Positions 52,448 to 60,845 of a stretch of 64,000 nt of DNA are shown piece after piece; the stretch's first letter is position 1, and every line of letters starts with the position of its first letter. Below the pieces are notes generated by a model. It ran no database searches, had not been told where the DNA came from, and was given only the letters and a program-made list of their open reading frames with translations. A program made the translations under genes and the position numbers. The stretch covers positions 2,852,001 to 2,916,000 of the forward strand of contig OZ244154.1 of NCBI GenBank assembly GCA_965216335.1, written 5' to 3'. The DNA comes from JAHEJE01 sp965216335. GTDB taxonomy: Bacteria; Pseudomonadota; Alphaproteobacteria; Rhizobiales; Aestuariivirgaceae.

Positions 52448-52893
52448 CCGCACTGTATTTCCGCCCGATCGAGGATGCCGACATCGAAGACGTCATCGCG
52501 CTGTGGCAGGCATGCGGCCTGATACGGCCCTGGAACGACCCGCGGCGGGACATCGCATTTGCCCGTCAGGGACCGGCATCGGATGTCCTGGTCGCCGAGC
52601 ATGAGGACCGCATCGCCGCGAGCGTGATGGTCGGTCACGACGGCCATCGCGGCATCGTCTACTATGTATCGGTCTCACCGGACCTTCAGGCCAAGGGGTT
52701 GGGCAAACAGGTGATGGCGCATGCCGAACGCTGGCTGACTAGGCGCGGCGTTTGGAAGCTCAACCTCTTGGTCCGGGCGGAAAACGAGGCCGTGCGCGGT
52801 TTCTACGAAAGCCTGGGCTACGAAGTCGAGCCACGCCTGTGCATGGCCCGCAAGCTGATACCGCAGGATGGTGGCGGTGAGACCGGGCCATAG
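52444..52893 (+). CDS. GNAT family N-acetyltransferase, YpeA-like
   Basis: The 149-aa protein matches YpeA: IRPIE-type N-terminus, LWQACGLIRPWNDPRRDI, and a GNAT core with VSPDLQAKGLGKQVM (acetyl-CoA pyrophosphate loop Q-x-x-G-x-G). The end has NEAVRGFYESLGYEVE. The acceptor substrate is unknown. ATGA overlap with the FAD-linked oxidase gene indicates co-translation. Confidence 0.9.
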   Translation: MTALYFRPIEDADIEDVIALWQACGLIRPWNDPRRDIAFARQGPASDVLVAEHEDRIAASVMVGHDGHRGIVYYVSVSPDLQAKGLGKQVMAHAERWLTRRGVWKLNLLVRAENEAVRGFYESLGYEVEPRLCMARKLIPQDGGGETGP

Positions 52894-52910
52894 CCCGGGC
52901 CGCTGCGGCT

Positions 52911-53597
52911 CTAAAACAGTTTCATCTGATCGTCGTCCGCGGGCGGTTTGGCCGCAGCCTGAATTCTGCGTTTGGGGCGCTCGATAACGGTCGGCCCGAG
53001 CGTGAAGAAGTCGTTGTCGGCGGGCCTAAGCAGTTCTTTTGCCCGTTCCGGTTCCGCCTCGTCGGCGTTGAGCCAGATTTCAAACTGGTCCGGTTCGATC
53101 ACCACTGGCATCCGGTGGTGCACCGGTGCCAGCCTGTCGTTCGATGCTGTTGTGATGATTGCGGTCGTTTCCAGCTCGCTGCCGTCCGGCGCCAGCCAGT
53201 GTTCCCAGATGCCGGCCAGGCCGAACACGCCGCCACCGCTGCGCTGAACGATGAAGGGCTGTTTCCTGCCGGGCGTATCGCCTTGCCATTCGTAGAACCC
53301 GTCCGCCGGAAGCAGGCAGCGCCGGCGTTTGAAGGCGTTGCGGAATGATGGTTTGTCGGTAACCGTTTCGCCGCGCGCGTTGATCAGCGGTTTGCCGGGC
53401 CTGATTTCCTTGGCCCAGGATGGCACGAAGCCCCAGCGCATCAAACTGAACTGTCGGGCGCCGTTCATCATGCGCACAACGGCGACCGGCTGGCCGGGCG
53501 CAACATAGGCCCGCGGCGGAAACTCCGGCAGCTCGGGGTACCCGAAGAACCGGCGCACTTCCTCTGCACTGCTCTTGAGGCTATAGAGACCACACAT
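52911..53597 (-). CDS. SOS response-associated peptidase family (YedK/HMCES, SRAP domain)
   Basis: The 228-aa protein begins MCGLYS, exposing the catalytic Cys2 after Met removal. It then shows the SRAP pattern NARGET, FKRRRCLLPADGFYEW and HHRMPVVI. The family shields abasic sites in single-stranded DNA by a covalent thiazolidine link through Cys2. The frame extends to 53642 but would bury Cys2, so ATG 53597 is the start. The gene is divergent from the Nudix gene (44 bases apart). The C-terminal tail is basic (RPKRRIQAAAK), as is common. Confidence 0.92.
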   Translation of the reverse strand: MCGLYSLKSSAEEVRRFFGYPELPEFPPRAYVAPGQPVAVVRMMNGARQFSLMRWGFVPSWAKEIRPGKPLINARGETVTDKPSFRNAFKRRRCLLPADGFYEWQGDTPGRKQPFIVQRSGGGVFGLAGIWEHWLAPDGSELETTAIITTASNDRLAPVHHRMPVVIEPDQFEIWLNADEAEPERAKELLRPADNDFFTLGPTVIERPKRRIQAAAKPPADDDQMKLF

Positions 53598-53641
53598 GGG
53601 GCGCAATCTGCCATGCCGCGGCCCGTCTGGAAAGTCCGCCA

Positions 53642-54076
53642 ATGCCTGATGAACACCCGGTTCGCCCGATTGCCGCCGTCAGCATCTGTGTCGTGCGCGA
53701 TGGCGCTGCCTTGCTCATCAAGCGGGCTAACCCGGGTGCCTATGGATTGTGGAGCCTGCCCGGTGGCAAGATCGAACTTGGCGAGCCGGTGCGCGAGGCC
53801 GCCTTGCGTGAATTGAAGGAGGAAACCGGCGTGCGGGCCGAGATCATCCGCTTGCTCGATTGCGTTGACGTGATCCACCGGGATCCGGCCGGCCGGGTCG
53901 ATGCCCATTTCATCCTGAGCGTGTTCGGTGCGCAATGGAAACGCGGCATGGGCCGCGCTTCCAGCGATGCCAGCGCTGTCACATGGTGCACCGCCGGCGA
54001 GCTTGACCGCTACAAGATGACACCGGGCACGCCCGAGCTGATCCGCCGCGCCATCCCGGCGCTCACCAAAAACTGA
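53642..54076 (+). CDS. NUDIX hydrolase
   Basis: The 144-aa protein has a complete Nudix box (GKIELGEPVREAALRELKEE then TGV), matching GX5EX7REUXEEXGU, within a small alpha/beta sandwich. It hydrolyses a nucleoside diphosphate-linked compound; no substrate-determining domain is visible. It is followed by the DUF3179 gene 38 bases downstream. Confidence 0.92.
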   Translation: MPDEHPVRPIAAVSICVVRDGAALLIKRANPGAYGLWSLPGGKIELGEPVREAALRELKEETGVRAEIIRLLDCVDVIHRDPAGRVDAHFILSVFGAQWKRGMGRASSDASAVTWCTAGELDRYKMTPGTPELIRRAIPALTKN

Positions 54077-54114
54077 TTGGCCTGTTCTGCGGTTTGCTAG
54101 CAAACTTGCCGGCC

Positions 54115-55107
54115 ATGAGATGTTTCCTCGCTGCCCTGGTTGCCGTCAACCTGTTGATGCCGCTGGCCGCATTCGCCGATGCCCGCATTGACCGCTTCAA
54201 ACGTTCGGGATGGGACGACACCGACTTCAGCCGCATCTCCGTCGACATTCAGGAAATCCTGTCCGGCGGACCGCCCAAGGATGGCATTCCGTCAATCGAC
54301 CGGCCGGAGTTCAAGGCGCCCAGTGAAATCAGCGACATCGCTGCGCGTGAACCGGTGATCAGTGTAGACATTGCCGGCGATGCCCGCGCCTATCCGATAC
54401 GGGTTCTGACCTGGCACGAGATCGTCAACGACACCGTGGGTGGCGAACCGGTCACGGTCACCTATTGTCCCTTGTGCAATGCGGCCATCGTGTTCGCACG
54501 TACGGTGGACGACAAGGTGCTCGATTTCGGCACCACGGGGCTGTTACGCCACTCGGACCTGGTTATGTACGACCGCCAGACCCAAAGCTGGTGGCAGCAG
54601 TTCACAGGCGAGGCCATCGTCGGCGAAATGCTCGGCGCGAAGCTAACCCTGCTGCCGGCTAGGCTTGAAGCCTACGAACTGTTCGTGGCGCGGCATCCTC
54701 AGGGCAAGGTCCTGGTGCCGAACAACCCCGCCATGCGCCGCTACGGCGCCAACCCTTATGCCGGCTACGACACATCGGCTGCGCCGTTCCTCTACCAGGG
54801 GGATTTACCCAAGAATATCAGTCCGATGGCTCGGGTCGTGGTGGTGCGTTCGGCCGGCCGGGTGCTTGCGTATTCGCTGAAGCTGCTGGCCGAAAAGCAA
54901 AGACTTTCGGTCGTTGACCTGGAACTGGCGTGGACACCGGGGCAGGCCTCCGCACTTGATACGCGAAAGATTGCCGAGGGCCGCGATGTCGGCAATATCA
55001 CCGTTCAAAGGCTGACTGCCGAGGGCAAGCAGGACATGCCCTATGACGTCACATTTGCCTTTGTGGTCAAGGCGTTTCATCCCGACGTCGAAATTATCAC
55101 AAAATGA
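54115..55107 (+). CDS. DUF3179 domain-containing secreted protein
   Basis: The 330-aa protein has a signal peptide (MRCFLAALVAVNLLMPLAAF, cleavage plausible after ADA) and a DUF3179 domain. That domain contains PIRVLTWHEIVNDTVGG and the conserved TYCPLCNAAIVF, which pairs two cysteines, followed by FGTTGLLRHSDLVMYD. The function is unknown; the family is widespread and usually exported. I start at ATG 54115; an in-frame TTG at 54094 is unlikely. The frame ends in a stretch of MPYDVTFAFVVKAFH. Confidence 0.85.
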   Translation: MRCFLAALVAVNLLMPLAAFADARIDRFKRSGWDDTDFSRISVDIQEILSGGPPKDGIPSIDRPEFKAPSEISDIAAREPVISVDIAGDARAYPIRVLTWHEIVNDTVGGEPVTVTYCPLCNAAIVFARTVDDKVLDFGTTGLLRHSDLVMYDRQTQSWWQQFTGEAIVGEMLGAKLTLLPARLEAYELFVARHPQGKVLVPNNPAMRRYGANPYAGYDTSAAPFLYQGDLPKNISPMARVVVVRSAGRVLAYSLKLLAEKQRLSVVDLELAWTPGQASALDTRKIAEGRDVGNITVQRLTAEGKQDMPYDVTFAFVVKAFHPDVEIITK

Positions 55108-55245
55108 AGTTCAATTTGCTCCGGTTCCGTTAACCCTTTTTTAGGACTCGACTCGCTGCCCGGACACATTCTGATAATGTCGGCTAAACGACAGGCGGCG
55201 GGCTGGCAATGCGGGCCGAAATCCACCGCAACAGGGGATTCATTC

Positions 55246-55521
55246 GTGACCAACACACCAATCTACGGCGGGCAGCAAGACCCTGCCGACTACGCCAAGA
55301 CCCAGGAACTCAAGCACGCCGCGCTGAAGTACATTCTCGATGCCTGGGAAGAGGCGGTTTATGACGGCATCGAGCCCGATTGCATCGCCACCGCGGCGAT
55401 TTTTGCGGCCTTGTCAGATATGATCTCCGCCTATGGTGAAGAGCCGGTCGCCCGCATGACCGAACGCCTGCCCGAACGCATCCGCCATGGCGAATTCACC
55501 GTGGCGCGCGTTACCCAGTAA
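55246..55521 (+). CDS. Small conserved hypothetical protein
   Basis: The 91-aa product has no domain I can name. It is helical with the run LKHAALKYILDAWEEAVYDG, then IAAALSDM-like helices and the end ERLPERIRHGEFTVARV. I recall similar small alphaproteobacterial proteins but no assigned function. The start is taken as GTG 55246 with AGGGGAT upstream; an ATG at 55177 in the same frame would add 23 low-complexity residues. It lies 58 bases before the aminotransferase gene. Confidence 0.7.
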   Translation: MTNTPIYGGQQDPADYAKTQELKHAALKYILDAWEEAVYDGIEPDCIATAAIFAALSDMISAYGEEPVARMTERLPERIRHGEFTVARVTQ

Positions 55522-55579
55522 CAGCGCTTCGGGCCAAATCATGCTGTAGTTCTTCTGGCGACCGACAGGAGACGGTACA

Positions 55580-56422
55580 ATGACCGCTTGGACCTTTTAC
55601 AAGGGGGACTGGCACCAAGGCAATCCGCTGATCATGGGGCCGATGACCCACGCGCCGTGGTTGGCGTCTTGTGTATTTGACGGCGCAAGGGCGTTTGAGG
55701 GCGTTGCCCCCGATCTTGATCGGCATTGCCAACGCCTGGTGAACTCCGCACGCTCGTTTGCGCTTGCACCTACTCATCAGGCCGATGAAATCGAGGCACT
55801 GGCACGCGAGGGCATTGCCAGGTTCTCGAAGGGGGCAGCGCTGTACATCAGGCCAATGTTCTGGGCGACCGAAGGGTTCGTCGATGTCGATCCGGACTCA
55901 ACCGAGTTCTCTGTGTCGGTCTACGACGCGGCCCTGCCGGATCCAAAAGGCACCACACTGATCCGGTCAAAGTTCCGCCGCCCCTCATTGGAATACGCGC
56001 CGACCGACGCCAAAGCGGCCTGTCACTATCCGAACTCCGCGCGCGCAATGCGCGAGGCCAAGGCCCGCGGCTATGACAACGCCGTGATGCTTGACCCGCT
56101 CGGTGCCGTTGCAGAGCTAGCCACGGCGAATATCTTCTATGCCAGCAAGGGCGAAGTCTTCACACCGGTGCCGAACGGCACGTTCCTGAATGGTATCACA
56201 CGTCAGCGGGTGATTGCGCTCCTGCGCGATGAGGGCGTGCGGGTGAATGAGTGCACCGTGCAATTCGACGATCTGCTCGAGGCCGATGAGATCTTCACTA
56301 CCGGCAACTGGGCCAAAGTCGCACCGGTTTCGCGCCTTGAAAACAGGGACTTTCAGCCTGGACCATTCTATCAGAAGGCTCGCGACTTGTATTGGTCCTA
56401 CGCCCACAGCCGAACAGGCTGA
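55580..56422 (+). CDS. Branched-chain-amino-acid aminotransferase-like protein (class IV)
   Basis: The 280-aa PLP enzyme has the class IV pattern: GARAFEGVAPDLDRHCQRL, then the catalytic-lysine segment TDAKAACHYPNSARAMREA and the motif ELATANIFYASKGEVFTP. FLNGITRQRVIALL follows. Such proteins make or degrade branched-chain amino acids or act on related 4-amino or D-amino substrates (ADC lyase, D-AAT). The short length and missing N-terminal part of IlvE favour an IlvE-like enzyme without certain specificity. It converges exactly on the GFA gene (stops adjacent). Confidence 0.82.
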   Translation: MTAWTFYKGDWHQGNPLIMGPMTHAPWLASCVFDGARAFEGVAPDLDRHCQRLVNSARSFALAPTHQADEIEALAREGIARFSKGAALYIRPMFWATEGFVDVDPDSTEFSVSVYDAALPDPKGTTLIRSKFRRPSLEYAPTDAKAACHYPNSARAMREAKARGYDNAVMLDPLGAVAELATANIFYASKGEVFTPVPNGTFLNGITRQRVIALLRDEGVRVNECTVQFDDLLEADEIFTTGNWAKVAPVSRLENRDFQPGPFYQKARDLYWSYAHSRTG

Positions 56423-56833
56423 TCAGCCCTTTTTCATCGACCTGTGACGTTTCAATTCATCGGCGGTATCGAACCAGCTGACGTGCTCGGCGAAATTGAC
56501 ATGAAAACGCGGCGGGAAGGCATCTGGATTGTCCAGCGCACCGAGGTAAATGTGCGCAACGCCCTTGTCCCAGTCGGCACGATAGATCAGCGGTGTGCCA
56601 CACTTGCCGCAGAACGAACGCCAGGTATGCGGTGAACTCTCAAAGGTCTTAGGCTCACCTTGCAACAGCTGAAATGCCTCTTCAGCGAAGCACGCAAACG
56701 TGGCCATTGCGCTTGCCGTGTGGTGCCGGCACGACTGACAATGGCAATTGGCAACCAGTTTCGGCGCGCCTGTGACCTGAAAGCGAACGGCCCGGCAAAG
56801 GCATCCGCCCGTATGAACGTTGTCATTGGTCAT
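56423..56833 (-). CDS. GFA family (glutathione-dependent formaldehyde-activating / CENP-V-like) protein
   Basis: The 136-aa protein has the zinc-ligand pattern GGCLCRAVRF, then NCHCQSCRH and SFCGKCGTPL, which is the GFA/CENP-V fold. Despite the family name, most members have no proven formaldehyde role. ATG 56833 overlaps the upstream phosphatase stop by 4 bases (ATGA); an ATG at 56851 would add six residues. It is the last gene of the ygfZ-tag-HD-phosphatase-GFA series. Confidence 0.88.
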   Translation of the reverse strand: MTNDNVHTGGCLCRAVRFQVTGAPKLVANCHCQSCRHHTASAMATFACFAEEAFQLLQGEPKTFESSPHTWRSFCGKCGTPLIYRADWDKGVAHIYLGALDNPDAFPPRFHVNFAEHVSWFDTADELKRHRSMKKG

Positions 56834-57339
56834 TTTCGCCTGACATCCCACTGAAATACATCACCTTCCCAGGCCTCAACACCACGTCCGATGGTCTTGA
56901 TGGCTTTGACCATTCGCCCCTCCCGTCGCATAAGCGCATCTGCGTGCTCGATGATCAGCCGGTTTGGTGTGGCACTGGGCGCCAGGTTGCGAAGCTCCCA
57001 TGCCAGGTCGATCTCCTCTTCCTGCGGGTTCAAGAGGCACATGGTGATGAACGCCGATGCGGTCGAGCGGCTGATGCCCGCCCAGCAGTGGATCAGCATC
57101 GGGCTGGACAAATCCCAATCTTCAATAAAGCCGATGATCTCTTTGACATGTTCGCGGCCCGGCGGTGTCAGGTCCTTCATCGGCGTGGAAATGTCATTGA
57201 ATGTCATGCGCAGATGACACTCTTTCGGCAACCCGAGTTCGGGATGTTCGGTGTCGGGGCCGAGCAGACCGATGACCCGGCCAAAACCGAATTGTTGCAC
57301 GAGGCCAGGGACCGCATTGAGCGGAGCTACGGTGATCAT
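56830..57339 (-). CDS. Tyrosine/dual-specificity phosphatase family protein
   Basis: The 169-aa protein carries the P-loop HCWAGISRST (HC-x5-R) near residue 85, with a general acid candidate in NDISTPMKDL upstream. It resembles the alphaproteobacterial tyrosine phosphatase-like family found beside HD-domain proteins. The substrate is unknown. It lies 10 bases after the HD gene on the same strand. Confidence 0.85.
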   Translation of the reverse strand: MITVAPLNAVPGLVQQFGFGRVIGLLGPDTEHPELGLPKECHLRMTFNDISTPMKDLTPPGREHVKEIIGFIEDWDLSSPMLIHCWAGISRSTASAFITMCLLNPQEEEIDLAWELRNLAPSATPNRLIIEHADALMRREGRMVKAIKTIGRGVEAWEGDVFQWDVRRK

Positions 57340-57349
57340 GATGGCAGTC

Positions 57350-57946
57350 CTACAGCAGTTTGCTGAACGCCTTCAAGAAGTTTGCGGCGGCACGGTTGGG
57401 GGGGTCCGGTTTCAGTGCAAACAAGTCCTGCGACAGTCCGCGTGGCCGGCCAAAGAATTTGGCGGCCTCATCGTGGTCGAAACCCGCAAGTTGCGTGGCT
57501 TCGAAGAAAGCCGAAGCCTTGTCGGCACGCTTGATCAGTCTTTCGATCTTCACCGGTAACTCCGGCGGCAGGCCGTAGCGAATGTGGATCGCAGCCATGA
57601 GCCGGTGTTCGAACGACTTGTAGTCGAGCCCGAGCGCGGCCTTGAAGGGCGAGATCATGTCGCCGATGACGTATTCCGGTGCATCGTGCAGCAGGGCCGC
57701 CAGCCGCCAGCGCCGATCCAGCTTGGGCGCCAGACGCGAGACGATCTGCTCCACCATGGTGCAGTGCTGGGCAACCGAGAACGCATGATCTCCATCGGTC
57801 TGTCCATTCCAGCGCGCCACCCGGGCCAGACCGTGCGCGATATCCTCGATCTCGATATCCAGCGGTGAAGGGTCGAGTAGGTCGAGCCTGCGCCCCGACA
57901 GCATGCGCTGCCAGGCGCGCGGGGCCTGTTTCGTTGACGCAGCCAT
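57350..57946 (-). CDS. HD-domain hydrolase, YfbR-like
   Basis: The 198-aa protein has the HD phosphohydrolase ligands: DHAFSVAQHC, then LLHDAPEYVIGD (the H...HD...D pattern). Family members include 5'-nucleotidases that act on nucleoside monophosphates. ATG 57946 has AAGG upstream and begins MAASTKQAPRAWQ; the frame extends to 57997 inside tag. It is 5 bases after the tag stop. Confidence 0.82.
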   Translation of the reverse strand: MAASTKQAPRAWQRMLSGRRLDLLDPSPLDIEIEDIAHGLARVARWNGQTDGDHAFSVAQHCTMVEQIVSRLAPKLDRRWRLAALLHDAPEYVIGDMISPFKAALGLDYKSFEHRLMAAIHIRYGLPPELPVKIERLIKRADKASAFFEATQLAGFDHDEAAKFFGRPRGLSQDLFALKPDPPNRAAANFLKAFSKLL

Positions 57947-57951
57947 CACCT

Positions 57952-58566
57952 TCAGGACCGCTTTGCCAGCATCCGGCAATCGCTGTGGCGATGGCAATCA
58001 ACCAGATGATCGTTGACCATCCCAACCGCTTGCATGAAGGCATAGACGATTGTTGGACCAACAAAGCGGAAGCCCCGCTGCTTGAGGTCCTTGGATACGG
58101 TCTTGGCCAGCGGCGTTTCAGCCGGCACCTGATCGCGATGGGTGAAGGCATTCTGCACCGGCGTTCCGTCCACAAACCCCCAGAGGTAGTTCGAAAAGCC
58201 CAGCTGTTCCTGGATTGCTAGATAGCTCCGAGCATTGCTGATGCTGGCTGAGATCTTCAGTCGGTTGCGCACGATTCCGGCATCGGCCATCAGTTGAGCA
58301 ACCTTAGCATCGTCATAACAGGCCATCTTTTCCGCATCGAAACCATTGAAGGCTGCGCGAAAAGCATCCCGCTTGCGCAAGATGGTAATCCACGACAGGC
58401 CGGCCTGAAAACCGTCGAGCAGCAGTTTCTCGAACAGCGCCCGGTCGTCCCAATCCGGCACCCCCCATTCGGTGTCGTGATAGGTCACATAGAGTGGGTC
58501 GAGCCCGCACCAGCCGCAGCGCGCAACGCTATCGTCATGTTCGATCAATGACCGTGTCAGTCCCAT
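57952..58566 (-). CDS. tag: DNA-3-methyladenine glycosylase I
   Basis: The 204-aa protein matches TAG: RCGWCGLDPLYVTYHDTEWG (zinc ligands Cys17 and His30), then FQAGLSWITILRKRDAF, and HLVDCHRH providing the C-terminal zinc ligands. It removes 3-methyladenine from DNA. The ATG overlaps the ygfZ stop by one base (TGATG). Confidence 0.95.
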   Translation of the reverse strand: MGLTRSLIEHDDSVARCGWCGLDPLYVTYHDTEWGVPDWDDRALFEKLLLDGFQAGLSWITILRKRDAFRAAFNGFDAEKMACYDDAKVAQLMADAGIVRNRLKISASISNARSYLAIQEQLGFSNYLWGFVDGTPVQNAFTHRDQVPAETPLAKTVSKDLKQRGFRFVGPTIVYAFMQAVGMVNDHLVDCHRHSDCRMLAKRS

Positions 58567-59408
58567 CAGCGCGCAGCGTCCTGGAGCGGTTGCAGTTCAA
58601 ATGTCGCCCAGGGTGGTGCGGTTGCGGTTACCTCGGCTTTACCACAAGTGAGCGGCTCGCCTTCATCGACTGCCGAGGCCACCCGGTCAATACGTACTAG
58701 CGCAAGTGCCTGGTGACCCGCTACTGACGTCACCTTCCCGATCCGCCGCCCGCCCGAGGTAACCTCTGCCCCCGGTTCAAGCGGGCTGTCCGACGAAACA
58801 ATGACAAACCGATTGCGTGCCGTTCCACGGTGCTGCATGCGCGACACCACCTCCTGGCCGATGTAACAACCCTTTGTGAAGCTTACCGCGCCAAGCTGAT
58901 CCATATTCGCCTCATGCGGAAACACCTCGCCGGAACCGATATCGGCAACACTGTCGGCAATGCCGAAACCGATCCGGCGGGCGTGATACAGGCCGGCATC
59001 GACGTTTGCCACGCTGTCCCCGATGATGCGCCAGCCCAGGCCTTCGTCACGGGGATCGGCATACACAATTCCGGTTGTCTCCGGCCGGCATTCCCAGGCG
59101 GCAAAGATTGCCCAGTCGTCATCGGCCGCCAGTTCGACGTTGCTACGCAACTTGTACATCGTCAGGCGTTGAGCCAGAGCGCCCCTTTGCTCTAAGGCGC
59201 AATCGATGAGGAAAGCGCTGCCGGTTTTCACTACAAAGAAGTCGAACAGCACTTTGCCCTGTGGCGTCAGCAGCGCTGAATATGTCGCTTCTCCGTCTCC
59301 AAGGCCCGCAATGTCTGCCGTCACCACGTCATGCAAAAACCGCGCAGCGTCTGGCCCGCTGACAGCCAACACGCTGCGGTCGTCGAGTCTTGCGATTTTT
59401 GCGTTCAT
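58566..59408 (-). CDS. ygfZ: Folate-binding Fe/S cluster assembly protein YgfZ
   Basis: The 280-aa protein has the YgfZ/GcvT-like fold and the diagnostic KGCYIGQE motif with its conserved cysteine. It helps maturation or repair of Fe/S enzymes. The frame extends to 59699, but ATG 59408 (MNAKIARLDDRSVL) is the conserved start and avoids the dihydroorotase promoter. It is divergent from the dihydroorotase gene with 75 bases between. Confidence 0.92.
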   Translation of the reverse strand: MNAKIARLDDRSVLAVSGPDAARFLHDVVTADIAGLGDGEATYSALLTPQGKVLFDFFVVKTGSAFLIDCALEQRGALAQRLTMYKLRSNVELAADDDWAIFAAWECRPETTGIVYADPRDEGLGWRIIGDSVANVDAGLYHARRIGFGIADSVADIGSGEVFPHEANMDQLGAVSFTKGCYIGQEVVSRMQHRGTARNRFVIVSSDSPLEPGAEVTSGGRRIGKVTSVAGHQALALVRIDRVASAVDEGEPLTCGKAEVTATAPPWATFELQPLQDAAR

Positions 59409-59483
59409 GACCGGCCTGTCCTGCTTGCCCACCCCGACAGATTTACGTAAGCCTTGAGCAGGCTGCAAGGAGTGCATGCGACA

Positions 59484-60812
59484 ATGTCTGAAACTTTTGA
59501 TCTGATCCTCAAGGGTGGGACGGTCGTCAATCAGGATGGAACGGTTCCCCGCGACGTTGGCGTGCGCAGCGGGCGCATTGCCGGATTGGGCGACTATTCG
59601 GCAGGCCAGGCCGGAGAAGTGATCGATTGCCGCGGCCTGCATATCCTGCCTGGCGTCATCGACACCCAAGTACATTTGCGAGAGCCCGGTGGCGAGCACA
59701 AGGAAGACTTAGAGACAGGCGGCCGCGCCGCGGTGATGGGCGGCATCACCGGTGTTTTCGAGATGCCCAATACCAATCCGTTGACCATTACCGCCGAAAC
59801 CCATGCCGACAAGATCAGTCGTGCCCGCAACCGGATGCAGTGCGATTTCGCCTTTTACATCGGCGGCACCCGCGACAACGCCGATGACCTCTCGGAACTT
59901 GAACGTCTTGAGGGCTGCGCCGGCGTCAAGGTGTTCATGGGGTCGTCCACCGGTTCGCTGCTGGTCGAGGATGATGACGGTGTCGAACGTATCCTGTCCG
60001 GCATCCGCCGCCGGGCGGCGTTTCATTCCGAGGACGAATTCCGTCTCATGGACCGCACGGGCGAGCAGATTGCCGGCGATCCGGCCAGCCATCCCATATG
60101 GCGTGATCCCGAAGCAGCGCGCCTGTGCACCGAACGCCTGATCGCCATAGCGCGCAAGACCGGTGCCCGCATTCATATCCTGCACATATCGACGGCTGAT
60201 GAGTGGCCACTGCTCGCCGCCAACAAGGACCTCGTCTCAGTCGAGGTGACCCCCAATCACTTGACGTTGTCAGCGCCGGAGGCTTACGAGCGCCTCGGCA
60301 CCCTGGTTCAGATGAACCCACCCGTGCGCGACGCCTGCCACCGCGACGCGATCTGGCAGGGCGTTGCCGGCGGCGTGGCCGACATCATCGGCTCCGACCA
60401 CGCCCCGCATACGCTTGAGGAAAAGGCCAAGCCTTATCCGCAGTCGCCCTCCGGCATGCCAGGCGTACAAACGCTGGTTCCGATCATGCTTGATCACATC
60501 AATGCCGGACGCATGAGCCTGGAACGCTTCGTCGACATGACCGGCCACGCCGCCAATCGCCTGTTCCAGACCGCCCGCAAAGGCCGCATCGCCGTCGGCT
60601 ATGATGCCGATTTCACCGTGGTCGACCTGAAGGCCCAGCGTACGATTACGAACGGTTGGATTGAGAGCCGTTGCGGCTGGACTCCCTATGACGGCAAGGA
60701 AGTCACCGGCTGGCCCCGCGGCACCATCATCCGCGGACGCCGTGTCATGTGGGATGACGAAATCACCGGCCCTGCCGGAGGGCAACCGATTGCTTTCAGC
60801 GAGACGCTGTAG
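59484..60812 (+). CDS. Dihydroorotase-like amidohydrolase
   Basis: The 442-aa protein matches the class I dihydroorotase/amidohydrolase layout: DTQVHLREPGGEHKEDLETG, then FEMPNTNPLT, KVFMGSSTG, AAFHSEDE, HILHISTADE and SDHAPHTLEEK. The first histidine of the metal HxH pair is replaced by glutamine (QVH); the other ligands appear present. I recall this variant from related alphaproteobacterial enzymes, so it may be a subfamily trait. It would convert N-carbamoyl-aspartate to dihydroorotate in pyrimidine synthesis, or act on another cyclic amide. ATG 59484 is chosen; GTG 59472 is in frame. The window does not show another dihydroorotase. Confidence 0.82.
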   Translation: MSETFDLILKGGTVVNQDGTVPRDVGVRSGRIAGLGDYSAGQAGEVIDCRGLHILPGVIDTQVHLREPGGEHKEDLETGGRAAVMGGITGVFEMPNTNPLTITAETHADKISRARNRMQCDFAFYIGGTRDNADDLSELERLEGCAGVKVFMGSSTGSLLVEDDDGVERILSGIRRRAAFHSEDEFRLMDRTGEQIAGDPASHPIWRDPEAARLCTERLIAIARKTGARIHILHISTADEWPLLAANKDLVSVEVTPNHLTLSAPEAYERLGTLVQMNPPVRDACHRDAIWQGVAGGVADIIGSDHAPHTLEEKAKPYPQSPSGMPGVQTLVPIMLDHINAGRMSLERFVDMTGHAANRLFQTARKGRIAVGYDADFTVVDLKAQRTITNGWIESRCGWTPYDGKEVTGWPRGTIIRGRRVMWDDEITGPAGGQPIAFSETL

Positions 60813-60845
60813 CTCAAAATGGCAAGTGCCGGTCTTCCGGCCTGG

